A stretch of DNA of 22,318 nt from a virus, in the IMG/VR virus record IMGVR_UViG_3300009508_000698, positions 1 through 22,318 of that record; one strand, given 5' to 3'. A program made the position numbers and the translations under genes. The notes beneath the pieces are model-generated. The model made no database searches. It was not told where the DNA came from and was given only the letters and a program-made list of their open reading frames with translations. How positions within the stretch are numbered: position 1 is the stretch's first letter; each line of letters starts with the position of its first letter. This document shows, in pieces, positions 12,806 to 19,850 of this stretch.

Positions 12806-13341
12806 AAACGATAGATGATTTTCGTAAGATGGGAAACCCACGCCGTAATGGTTTAGGTTTCGTATGGCTTATGGAAAGTCCTAAAATAAGATGGAACTTT
12901 TATCATCCAGAGTTAGTTCCTCAGCAAGTAAGTCAGTACCATAACCATCAAAATAGTTTTGTATCTGATATTGTGAAAGGAAGATTTTGTAATCAAAGAG
13001 CAAAAGTAATAGAAGGTAGTAAAACTATAAAAACCATAAACTGTGTTGAGAATAACTCAAAAGGATTTGAGTCAGAAGTATGGGAAAAGAATGTAGATGT
13101 TCAACCTAAAGATGTAGAAAGATATATAAAAGGAGATACTTATTATATGTCAGCAAAAGAGTTTCATGTAGCATGGGCAGAAGCCCCTACTATTACTTGT
13201 TTAGAAATAGTAGGTCGCGAAAATGAACCTGGGTTAGCAATATATGATAGTTCATATGAAGAAGTCGTATGTCCTATAAAAGAATTTAGATATCCACACG
13301 ATTTGTGCTGGGATATAATACGAGAAGTTTTAGATGCGTGA
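12802..13341 (+). CDS. Cupin-like protein A (paralogue of 15192-15722)
   Basis: A 179-aa protein, ATGA-coupled to the ligase half. The core G-L-G-F-V-W-L, R-W-N-F-Y-H-P-E-L, Q-Y-H47-N-H49 and a later F-H122 suggest a cupin-type metal site (H-x-H plus distal His). It is clearly related to cupin B at 15192: H47, H49 and H122 fall at identical residue numbers in both, and both end in C-P-I/L-K-E/D-F and C-W-D/E-I-I/V-R. The pair brackets the radical SAM, QueC-like and NTase genes. The reaction is unknown; such metal cupins can be dioxygenases, isomerases or sugar-modifying enzymes. Confidence 0.75.
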   Translation: MKTIDDFRKMGNPRRNGLGFVWLMESPKIRWNFYHPELVPQQVSQYHNHQNSFVSDIVKGRFCNQRAKVIEGSKTIKTINCVENNSKGFESEVWEKNVDVQPKDVERYIKGDTYYMSAKEFHVAWAEAPTITCLEIVGRENEPGLAIYDSSYEEVVCPIKEFRYPHDLCWDIIREVLDA

Positions 13342-14101
13342 CCCATTTCTTATTAACATAGATGTATGTGGTATATGTAACGAGTCGTGTAATTATTGTC
13401 CGAGGTCAAGTTCATATCCGAATATAAAAGAATATATGAGTGTTGAACTTTTTACGAAGTTCATAAATGATTGTGCGGATTATAGAGGGACTATTTGTTT
13501 CTCAGGCAGAGGCGAAAACAGTTTACACCCTAATTTCAAGAAACTTGTAGAAATTTTACATTTTACTGGTAGAAAGTATAAGACTAGAATTTTGACAAAC
13601 GGCTATAAACTAGAATCAAAGTTTAAGTGGTTTAATATGTTTGATTCTATTATAATGAACTCTTATACGAGTAAAGAACAGATGGAAGAAAGGAAAAAGA
13701 TAATTCCTCGTGCTACTCATAGATATTGGGATCAAAGCGTAGACCCATCCGAGTGGGGTGAAACACCTATTCAAGTTCAAAATAGAACCGAGCTATATGA
13801 AAGAATAGCAACTGATAGAAGTGAAATACAAACTCCATGTGTACTACCATCTACTAAAGGATGGATTCACCATGATGGAACAATACAGTTATGTTGTAAT
13901 GATTGGACAGACACAAATGTGTACGGCAATATTGCAGATGATAACTTTTTTGATGTATGGCACACTAGTAAAGAACTAGAAGAAGTAAGAAAGAAATTAT
14001 TATTTGGAGATAGAAGTAGTAACCCTATATGCAAAAATTGTAATAGAAAGGTTACACCAAGAGAGGAAAAAAGACTTGCAAGGCTTAGACAAAAGTATTG
14101 A
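13334..14101 (+). CDS. Radical SAM enzyme with SPASM-like C-terminal cluster
   Basis: A 255-aa protein overlapping cupin A by 8 bases. C15-N-E-S-C19-N-Y-C22 is the CxxxCxxC site for the [4Fe-4S] cluster that splits SAM. F-S-G-R-G-E-N-S-L-H-P matches the G-x-G-E-P SAM-binding element. At the C-terminus, C169 (T-P-C-V), D-G-T-I-Q-L-C187-C188 and P-I-C233-K-N-C236 form the partial SPASM/twitch pattern for auxiliary clusters, with V-W-H-T between. Enzymes of this layout modify peptides, sugars or nucleoside-like compounds. It is not QueE-like. The neighbour encodes a QueC-like enzyme, so a small-molecule or base-modification route is suggested but not shown. Confidence 0.85.
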   Translation: MRDPFLINIDVCGICNESCNYCPRSSSYPNIKEYMSVELFTKFINDCADYRGTICFSGRGENSLHPNFKKLVEILHFTGRKYKTRILTNGYKLESKFKWFNMFDSIIMNSYTSKEQMEERKKIIPRATHRYWDQSVDPSEWGETPIQVQNRTELYERIATDRSEIQTPCVLPSTKGWIHHDGTIQLCCNDWTDTNVYGNIADDNFFDVWHTSKELEEVRKKLLFGDRSSNPICKNCNRKVTPREEKRLARLRQKY

Positions 14102-14819
14102 TACCATTGTAAATGTTAGTGGCGGAGCTGAGTGCTTTGCTGCTTTGTGGTGGGCAAAAGAAAAAGGTCTAAATGCAGTCGGTTTACATCTATATAATAA
14201 TCCACATAATCATCCTGCAAAAGATGCACAGTTATACTACGCACAAAAGCAGTGTGATTTCTTTAACTTTCCACTAGTCGTAGATAGAAATGAATTACCA
14301 CAAGAGGTTACACTAGCACTGGCAGTTAATCAACATATGTCAGCAGCAGCAACTTTGCTTCTAGGAAACCCAAGAAAGTGGAAATATTTAGTATGGGGTG
14401 CAAATGCAGAAGATTCCTTTGCACAACGTTTACAGTTAAGATTTCCTATACGAGCTTACTTAGCACAGAAGTCTTATCAACTAGACTTACATGGAGTATC
14501 AGCCCATGAAGTAATGAACGCTCCTATAAATATATTTCCTTATGAAACACTATATAAATCAGAGGTAGTATCTATGTTAGCTAAGAATCTGTGGCATTTT
14601 GCACAAGATAATATATGGTACTGCTACCCGTCAGATAGAGACCCTGAAAGAATTGCTAAGATAGGTAGGACAAAGGAAGGCGGCTACACTCCTTGTGGAG
14701 AGTGTATCAAGTGTACAGAATGGAAAAATGCAGTACAAGTTGCAAACAAATCCACATTTAAACAACAAGAAGGAACATTTAAGAAACATAAACCAAATCA
14801 AAGATGGATAGACGAGTAG
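14076..14819 (+). CDS. QueC-like PP-loop ATPase (N-type ATP pyrophosphatase family)
   Basis: A 247-aa protein. The likely start is TTG 14076, with GAGG at 14063-14066; an ATG at 14004 lies deep in the radical SAM gene. The PP-loop is S15-G-G-A-E-C, a variant of the usual S-G-G-x-D-S. Near the C-terminus, C183 (W-Y-C-Y) and P-C207-G-E-C210-I-K-C213 form the four-cysteine zinc site typical of QueC. QueC turns a carboxylate into an amide/nitrile with ATP and ammonia to make preQ0. QueC-like proteins also occur in CBASS antiphage systems. FolE, QueD and QueE are absent here, so the substrate may differ. It overlaps the radical SAM and NTase genes. Confidence 0.78.
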   Translation: MQGLDKSIDTIVNVSGGAECFAALWWAKEKGLNAVGLHLYNNPHNHPAKDAQLYYAQKQCDFFNFPLVVDRNELPQEVTLALAVNQHMSAAATLLLGNPRKWKYLVWGANAEDSFAQRLQLRFPIRAYLAQKSYQLDLHGVSAHEVMNAPINIFPYETLYKSEVVSMLAKNLWHFAQDNIWYCYPSDRDPERIAKIGRTKEGGYTPCGECIKCTEWKNAVQVANKSTFKQQEGTFKKHKPNQRWIDE

Positions 14820-15202
14820 GATTTACATGTGGAGCTTTTGATTTGCTTCACGCTGGACATATTGTAATGCTGAAAGAGGCAAGGGCAGAGTGTGACCATT
14901 TGATAGTAGGATTACAAACTGATCCTAGTATAGACAGACAAGAAAAGAATCAACCAATTCAGTCAGTATTTGAAAGATATATTCAACTACGAGCAGTAAA
15001 GTATGTAGATGAAATTATACCTTACGATACAGAAGAAAGCTTACTAGACTTACTAGAAGCAACTCCAATTCACTTACGCTTTGTAGGAGAGGATTGGACA
15101 GATAAACATTTTACAGGAAAAGGATTACATGAAATCTACTATACGAGTAGAGCACACTCCTTTTCTACATCAGGATTGAGAAATAAAATAAATGATAGAT
15201 GA
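14804..15202 (+). CDS. Cytidylyltransferase-like nucleotidyltransferase (TagD/RfaE2 family)
   Basis: A 132-aa protein of the class with F-D-L-L-H16-A-G-H19 (HxGH) near the start and S121-T-S-G-L-R126 at the end, the two signatures of the nucleotidyltransferase fold that attach CMP or AMP to a phosphate or phosphonate. Length and motif order match glycerol-3-phosphate cytidylyltransferase and the RfaE adenylyltransferase domain. It starts inside the QueC-like gene and overlaps cupin B by 11 bases. In the cassette it would activate a phosphorylated intermediate as an NDP-linked donor. Whether it uses CTP or ATP cannot be read from the motif alone. Confidence 0.88.
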   Translation: MDRRVGFTCGAFDLLHAGHIVMLKEARAECDHLIVGLQTDPSIDRQEKNQPIQSVFERYIQLRAVKYVDEIIPYDTEESLLDLLEATPIHLRFVGEDWTDKHFTGKGLHEIYYTSRAHSFSTSGLRNKINDR

Positions 15203-15722
15203 GTTAAAAAACTGGGGAGTAACTCCAGAATATAGCGGACTAGGATTTATATTCCTACACGAACCTAATAAACAAGTTAGGTGGAATTTTTATTGTCCTG
15301 ATCTTACACCTGTGGAAGTACCTGATTTTCACAACCACAGAATTAAATTTGAATCACAAATTATTAGAGGTGGACTTATAAATGAAGTAGTCCAATGGAA
15401 ACCTGCAAAGGATAGTACATTACAGATAGTTGAGACTAACTGTGTAAATCCTCACCATAGACGAAACGTTGTACAGGATAGTGTTAGTGTATTCCATGAT
15501 GGCGAATACTACCTCCCAGCGGGTGCATGGTACACGAGTGAAGCGTATACGTTTCACAGAGTTAAAGTACTAGAGCAGTCTATTACCAAATTACATATAA
15601 TCGAAAACAAGACTAAAAATAACTTGACCATACGGGACAAGAATAAACCGTTTCGCTGTCCACTAAAGGACTTTCAGAAGTCAGAGAAAGAGTGTTGGGA
15701 AATCGTAAGGACGTTTTTCTAA
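15192..15722 (+). CDS. Cupin-like protein B (paralogue of 12802-13341)
   Basis: A 176-aa protein. It shares with cupin A the phrases G-L-G-F, R-W-N-F-Y, F-H47-N-H49, F-x-S-x-I-I/V-x-G and F-H122, plus the C-terminal C-P-L-K-D-F and C-W-E-I-V-R. The two therefore arose by duplication and kept the same candidate metal ligands. The sequence between the His motifs differs strongly, so substrates or roles may have diverged. It overlaps the NTase start-stop and is joined by TAATG to the GIY-YIG gene. It could also be a structural or binding partner instead of an enzyme. Confidence 0.75.
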   Translation: MIDELKNWGVTPEYSGLGFIFLHEPNKQVRWNFYCPDLTPVEVPDFHNHRIKFESQIIRGGLINEVVQWKPAKDSTLQIVETNCVNPHHRRNVVQDSVSVFHDGEYYLPAGAWYTSEAYTFHRVKVLEQSITKLHIIENKTKNNLTIRDKNKPFRCPLKDFQKSEKECWEIVRTFF

Positions 15723-16102
15723 TGGCTGGTGGCATATACAACGAGACTTATTTCAAAAACTATCCTGAAGAAAAACTGAAGGAAGGAATACTGTATGGTA
15801 TTGTATTGGTAAATCAAACAACATGGGAACGAGAAACTATAAAAGTAGGCATCGCAAAAGGAAGAACATTCAAAGACGCAGTCAAAAGAGCGCGTGGCTT
15901 TACAAACTACGACATCAGAATACAGAGGATTTGGAGCGGGACGATCTACGATGCGTGGAGGTTCGAACAAAAATTACACAACCAGTTTCAGAAAGATAGA
16001 CATAAAACGGAGCATAAATTTGGAGGGCACACGGAGTGTTTCTCAATGGACAGCAAAATATTGGAGGCATTTCCAAAGAAAAATGAACTATTTGGGGATT
16101 AG
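15722..16102 (+). CDS. GIY-YIG/T5orf172-like endonuclease domain protein
   Basis: A 126-aa protein starting at ATG 15722 (TAATG overlap). G-I-L-Y-G-I-V-L-V (about 22-30), then K-V-G-I-A-K-G, R-A-R-G, A-W-R-F-E-Q-K-L-H and G-G-H-T-E-C-F follow the GIY-YIG/T5 Orf172 plan, with R and E in the expected later positions. These domains cut DNA, often as free-standing homing endonucleases or in phage DNA metabolism. It lies between the cupin and the carbamoyltransferase, so it may be a mobile passenger that helped shape this cassette. No zinc finger or extra DNA-binding domain is seen. Confidence 0.68.
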   Translation: MAGGIYNETYFKNYPEEKLKEGILYGIVLVNQTTWERETIKVGIAKGRTFKDAVKRARGFTNYDIRIQRIWSGTIYDAWRFEQKLHNQFQKDRHKTEHKFGGHTECFSMDSKILEAFPKKNELFGD

Positions 16103-17429
16103 TGAAGGATTTCACAATGCAGCGTACGCTGTAGTAAATGATAACAAGATAGAATTTGCCACAGAAGTAGAGAGAATAACACGAGTTAAAAACGAAAAGA
16201 CAATACCTGATTGGCATTTTAATGTGCTAAAGGAGAGATATGATTATGATAAAACAGTATTTTATGAAAGTACTGATTTCAAGAATGCGAGACGAGAGAT
16301 GTACGGAATGGCTAAAGCAACGCCGTGCCGAGCGTATGATATCAGAACTATACTTCACCATGAAAGCCATTACGCCGCTGCTTATTTTTCTGCTCCTTTC
16401 ATTCCTGACAGCACAGTAGTAATAGATGCTATCGGAGAATTTGATACAGCAAGTATTTGGGTAGACGGTGTAAAAGTATGGAATAAAACTTATCCGTGGT
16501 CACTAGGATTGTTCTATAGTGCAATTACGAAAAGAATAGGACTCAAACCTAACGAAGATGAGTATATAACTATGGGCATGGCTGCTTATGGAGATATTAG
16601 AATAGATATGACTAAAGATATACATATGAATCATCATCGTGGAATCAAGAAAAGAAAATGGTTTTGGCATACACCAGAAGATATAGCCGCATCTGCACAG
16701 GCACAACTGGAATCAGCGATACTAGATATCTTTGCGATAGCTAGAACCTACGGTCCCAACGTGGCTTATGCTGGTGGAGTTGCACTTAACTGTGTAGCAA
16801 ATAGCAAAATAAGACCTATGTTTGATAATATGTGGATATTCCCAAACCCAGGCGATGCAGGGAGTGCACTAGGTTGTGTACTAGCCCATACAAAAGAAAG
16901 AATAGAATTTAAAGACACTTTCCTAGGACATGACATAACAAGAAGTATCAATCCTAAGTTAGTAGTCGATACAATACTTAAAAGAAAAGTAGTAGGAGTA
17001 GCGAATGGAAAAGCAGAATTTGGACCTCGGGCGCTTGGTAACAGGAGTCTCCTTGGTGATGTGCGTTTTGATATTAAAGACACAGTCAATGACATTAAAC
17101 GAAGACAAAAGTTTCGTCCTTTTGCTCCCGCAATATTGGAGGAGTTTGTAGATGAATACTTTGAAGGCCCTGCTAATGAATATATGCAGTTTGTTTCAAA
17201 AGCAAAACACGACTACAAAAGTGTCACGCACGTTGACGGAACAGCACGAGTACAAGTTGTCAAGAGCGATAGTAACTCAGCACTGCGACCCATACTAGAA
17301 GAGTACTATGAGAGAACAGGAGTTCCTATGCTACTGAATACAAGTTTGAATATTAAAGGTCAACCTATGGTAAACACCGAAGAAGATGCATTGAGATTTC
17401 AACAAAGTTATGGAGTGAGAGTATTTTGA
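16083..17429 (+). CDS. Carbamoyltransferase (NodU/CmcH/TobZ family)
   Basis: A 448-aa enzyme that uses carbamoyl phosphate and ATP to place a carbamoyl group on a hydroxyl. The N-terminal Kae1/TsaD-like domain has L-G-I-S-E-G-F-H-N-A-A and H-H-E-S-H-Y-A-A-A-Y. Later come G-G-V-A-L-N-C-V-A-N, E-F-G-P-R-A-L-G-N-R-S, F-R-P-F-A-P-A-I-L-E-E and L-L-N-T-S-L-N-I-K-G-Q-P-M, all diagnostic. It is shorter than many homologues (about 550-600 aa). ATG 16083 is the start; 63 in-frame codons upstream overlap the GIY-YIG gene and look unlike the family. Phage relatives are known to carbamoylate 5-hydroxymethylcytosine in DNA, but a glycan or small-molecule target is equally possible here. Confidence 0.93.
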   Translation: MNYLGISEGFHNAAYAVVNDNKIEFATEVERITRVKNEKTIPDWHFNVLKERYDYDKTVFYESTDFKNARREMYGMAKATPCRAYDIRTILHHESHYAAAYFSAPFIPDSTVVIDAIGEFDTASIWVDGVKVWNKTYPWSLGLFYSAITKRIGLKPNEDEYITMGMAAYGDIRIDMTKDIHMNHHRGIKKRKWFWHTPEDIAASAQAQLESAILDIFAIARTYGPNVAYAGGVALNCVANSKIRPMFDNMWIFPNPGDAGSALGCVLAHTKERIEFKDTFLGHDITRSINPKLVVDTILKRKVVGVANGKAEFGPRALGNRSLLGDVRFDIKDTVNDIKRRQKFRPFAPAILEEFVDEYFEGPANEYMQFVSKAKHDYKSVTHVDGTARVQVVKSDSNSALRPILEEYYERTGVPMLLNTSLNIKGQPMVNTEEDALRFQQSYGVRVF

Positions 17430-18175
17430 TTTATTGGAATGGATGCAGTTTTGTAAGAGGTATGGAAGTAAAAGTACGTCCTCGAGATATATTTGCTAAT
17501 ATAGTTAGTCAAGAACTTGGTCAGCCTTGGTGGGATAACGCTAAAGTTGGTGGCAGTAATGATAGAATCTGGAGAACAACTACAGATGATATGATACGAA
17601 AGCCAGCAAAGTTAGTAATCATTGTATGGTCAGGAATAAATAGATTTGAATATCTAGACCAAAGAAACGCATGGCGTAGTGCTGTATGGGTAAAGTATAT
17701 GTTTGATAGAAAGACACTAGAAGTAGGAGAGCAATCCGAAACTCACTTTCATCCACGCATGACACTAAAGCAATGGAAAGCTATACAAGGTTGGGCTACA
17801 GAAGTACGTTCTATGAGATACAATTTAATTACATCTTTACATCATATGTTAAGTGTAAAGTATTTTTTAGAAGCAAAAAACATACCTTATTTATTTTACA
17901 ATTTATCTGATGGTCAAATTAGTGTGACCTTAGATACATTAAACGAACAAAGAATGGAAGGTGCAAACAATTTATGGGAAGTAGAACATATGAAGTTAAA
18001 CGACTATCTAGAAGAGCTACCCCATATGAAAGAAGAAGCTTTCTATGATATGTGCAAAAGAGAACAAGTTCCCTTTGGACCTAAAGATCATCCTCTTGAG
18101 GAAGGTCATAGGTTGATGGCGGACAGGATTTTAGGAGATATTTATGATAAAAAACTGGATAAAGTCTTTAGTTAA
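17426..18175 (+). CDS. SGNH/GDSL-like hydrolase family protein
   Basis: A 249-aa protein starting with TTG 17426 (TTGA overlap). It has N-G-C-S8-F (block I, nucleophile Ser), G-G-S-N-D-R-I (block III-like Asn), V-I-I-V-W-S-G-I-N-R and a late D-H-P-L-E-E-G-H-R-L (block V, Asp-x/His) typical of SGNH esterases/acyltransferases found in marine phage genomes. The catalytic set S-G-N-D/H appears present. It may deacylate or acylate a sugar or modified intermediate of the cassette. It is the last cassette gene before the small ORF 18144 and the second ligase half. Confidence 0.75.
   Translation: MIYWNGCSFVRGMEVKVRPRDIFANIVSQELGQPWWDNAKVGGSNDRIWRTTTDDMIRKPAKLVIIVWSGINRFEYLDQRNAWRSAVWVKYMFDRKTLEVGEQSETHFHPRMTLKQWKAIQGWATEVRSMRYNLITSLHHMLSVKYFLEAKNIPYLFYNLSDGQISVTLDTLNEQRMEGANNLWEVEHMKLNDYLEELPHMKEEAFYDMCKREQVPFGPKDHPLEEGHRLMADRILGDIYDKKLDKVFS
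18133..18137 (+). promoter_or_regulatory. Strong ribosome binding site for 18144-18257
   Basis: AGGAG at 18133-18137, six bases before ATG 18144, inside the end of the SGNH-like gene. It is the main reason to call the tiny ORF that follows. Confidence 0.6.
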
Positions 18176-18257
18176 GAAATATAAAGCCTTACGCTTTCAG
18201 TGGGAAAATAGAAACATGGTCGAGGATACTCACATCTATGAGGGCGAGGACAATTAA
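18144..18257 (+). CDS. Very small charged protein, 37 aa
   Basis: Starts 32 bases before the end of the SGNH-like gene, in another frame, with a near-perfect Shine-Dalgarno sequence at a six-base spacing. The product is basic in the first half (K-N-W-I-K-S-L-V-K-K-Y-K-A-L-R-F) and acidic in the second (V-E-D-T-H-I-Y-E-G-E-D). It could be an amphipathic helix with an acidic tail. No family is recognised. At 37 codons, coding status is uncertain. Confidence 0.45.
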   Translation: MIKNWIKSLVKKYKALRFQWENRNMVEDTHIYEGEDN

Positions 18258-18292
18258 ATTATGTTTCAAATTAATGCATCTACCAGAGAAAA

Positions 18293-18329
18293 AATAGTTC
18301 TTGACAGATGCTTAAAAATTAGATATAAT
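18293..18329 (+). promoter_or_regulatory. Sigma-70 promoter for the ligase C-terminal half
   Basis: AATAGTTC at 18293-18300, TTGACA at 18301-18306, a 17-bp spacer with GCTTAAAAATT, and TATAAT at 18324-18329. The leader to ATG 18358 is about 22 bases and contains GGAG (18343-18346). Confidence 0.87.
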
Positions 18330-18357
18330 ATATGTATATTTTGGAGAGAGAGACTAA

Positions 18358-19116
18358 ATGAGAGACATTTTACCACCGACAAACTGTCCCGCTTGTAATA
18401 GCGAGTTGGTTTATCGTAATGACCAGTTGTTCTGTGAAGACAGCAGCTGTTCAGCACAGTGGGATAAGAAAGTCCAGCATTTTGCTTCTACTCTTAAGAT
18501 AAAAGGACTTGGACCTGCAACGCTAGATAAGTTGCAAATCCAAGAATACGAAGAACTATATAATCTTACTGCGTCTCAGATACAGGAAAGATTAGGCAGT
18601 CAAAGATTAGCTGAGAAACTCTTTGTGGAGATTGAAAAATCAAAGCAGAGTAAGTTGGTGGATATAATACCAGCTTTCAGCGTACCCCTTATTGGTCGGT
18701 CGGCTTCTCAAAAATTATGCGATTCAATATCAGACATCGAAGATATTAGCGAGAAAAGTTGTACTGAAGCAGGTATTGGACCAAAGGCATCAGCTAATCT
18801 ACTTCACTGGATGGCCAGTGAATACTATCCGTATCAATACAGAACAAACCTACCTTTCACTTGGAAAAATAAAATAATTAAGAAAAAAGAGGTCATAGGC
18901 GTTGTTTGTATATCTGGAAAGTTAAAGTCTTATCCGACTAAAGCCTTCGCAACTAAAGTTCTAAATAACCACGGTTTTACCGTAAAATCAAGTCTGACTA
19001 AAGACTGTACTCATTTGATTAATGAGTCTGGAATCGAGTCAGCAAAAACGCAGACAGCTCGTGACCGAGGTGTTATAATAATAAGTAATATTAAACATTT
19101 AATTGGAGAAAATTAA
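18358..19116 (+). CDS. NAD+-dependent DNA ligase, C-terminal half (zinc finger, HhH, BRCT)
   Basis: A 252-aa protein covering the back half of LigA. C10-P-A-C13 with C26 and C31 forms the four-cysteine zinc finger that directly follows the OB domain in full-length LigA. L-K-I-K-G-L-G-P-A-T-L-D-K-L (about 46-59) and later G-I-G-P-K-A-S-A-N-L are helix-hairpin-helix elements. A BRCT-like C-terminus (about 175-252) has V-I-G-V-V-C-I-S-G-K and G-F-T-V-K-S-S-L-T-K-D-C-T-H-L-I. The catalytic lysine half is at 11867. Its own promoter and ribosome site show that it is expressed as a separate protein. It should supply DNA binding for the adenylated half. Confidence 0.92.
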   Translation: MRDILPPTNCPACNSELVYRNDQLFCEDSSCSAQWDKKVQHFASTLKIKGLGPATLDKLQIQEYEELYNLTASQIQERLGSQRLAEKLFVEIEKSKQSKLVDIIPAFSVPLIGRSASQKLCDSISDIEDISEKSCTEAGIGPKASANLLHWMASEYYPYQYRTNLPFTWKNKIIKKKEVIGVVCISGKLKSYPTKAFATKVLNNHGFTVKSSLTKDCTHLINESGIESAKTQTARDRGVIIISNIKHLIGEN

Positions 19117-19118
19117 AA

Positions 19119-19835
19119 ATGGCATTACCAAAATGGACAGACGAAAGAACTTCAGAATTGACTTCTTTTGTTGGGGATGAGAGCCCAATATCTCAAGAAA
19201 CTGTAGCTAACGCTGCAGAACAACTAGAAACTTCAGTAAGAAGTGTATCTAGTAAATTAAGAAAGATGGGTTTTGACGTTGAACTAGCTTCAGCATCAGC
19301 TTCTAAATCTTTCTCAGATGAGCAAGAAGCTACTTTAAGTAACTTTGTAACAGACAACTCTGGCTCATACACATATGCAGAAATTGCATCAAACTTTGAA
19401 GGCGGAGCTTTTTCAGCTAAGTCAATTCAAGGAAAAATCCTTTCTATGCAGTTAACAGAACATGTTAAACCTGCTCCTAAAGTTGAGACTGTAAAGTCAT
19501 ACAACGATGAAGAAGAAGGACAATTTGTATCATTAGTTAATGATGGTGCATTTATTGAAGATATCGCAGAAGCTATGGGCAGAAGCGTTAATTCAATCAG
19601 AGGAAAAGCTTTATCACTACTAAGAGCTGGTGAAATCAATGCTATTCCTAAACAGAAAGAAACTAAAGGTTCAAGCAAAGCTGATCCTTTAGCTGGAGTC
19701 GACATTGACGGCTTAACTGTTGAAGAAATTGCTGACCAAATCGGCAAAACTGTAAGAGGCGTGAAAACAATGCTTACTAGAAGAGGTCTACAGTGCTCAG
19801 ACTATAATGGAGCAGCTAAAAAAGAAATAGGTTAA
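19119..19835 (+). CDS. Protein with tandem Myb/SANT-like repeats
   Basis: A 238-aa protein starting two bases after the ligase half. Three repeats begin K-W-T-D-E (residues 5-52), S-F-S-D-E (64-115) and S-Y-N-D-E (127-175). A fourth, shorter HTH follows (V-E-E-I-A-D-Q-I-G-K-T-V-R-G-V-K, 200-216). Each repeat has an aromatic-x-D-E start, a middle helix with A, and a closing S-V/I-x-x-K/R-x-x-x-L helix, as in Myb/SANT or telomere-type trihelical modules. Each could contact DNA, giving a multi-site DNA coat or regulator. A single-module relative is at 10784. A strong terminator follows, which fits high expression. Confidence 0.78.
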   Translation: MALPKWTDERTSELTSFVGDESPISQETVANAAEQLETSVRSVSSKLRKMGFDVELASASASKSFSDEQEATLSNFVTDNSGSYTYAEIASNFEGGAFSAKSIQGKILSMQLTEHVKPAPKVETVKSYNDEEEGQFVSLVNDGAFIEDIAEAMGRSVNSIRGKALSLLRAGEINAIPKQKETKGSSKADPLAGVDIDGLTVEEIADQIGKTVRGVKTMLTRRGLQCSDYNGAAKKEIG

Positions 19836-19850
19836 TACCTATTCATTCTT

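Noticed and set aside
15894-16082. In-frame 63-codon extension of the carbamoyltransferase
   Set aside because: It lies inside the GIY-YIG gene in another frame and shows no family similarity; ATG 16083 begins with the conserved N-terminus.
15915-16217. 100-codon minus-strand ORF
   Set aside because: It is antisense to the GIY-YIG/carbamoyltransferase junction and lacks any start signal.
18261-18398. 46-codon ORF crossing the promoter before the second ligase half
   Set aside because: It has no ribosome binding site, and would put a coding sequence through the conserved promoter and the ligase start.
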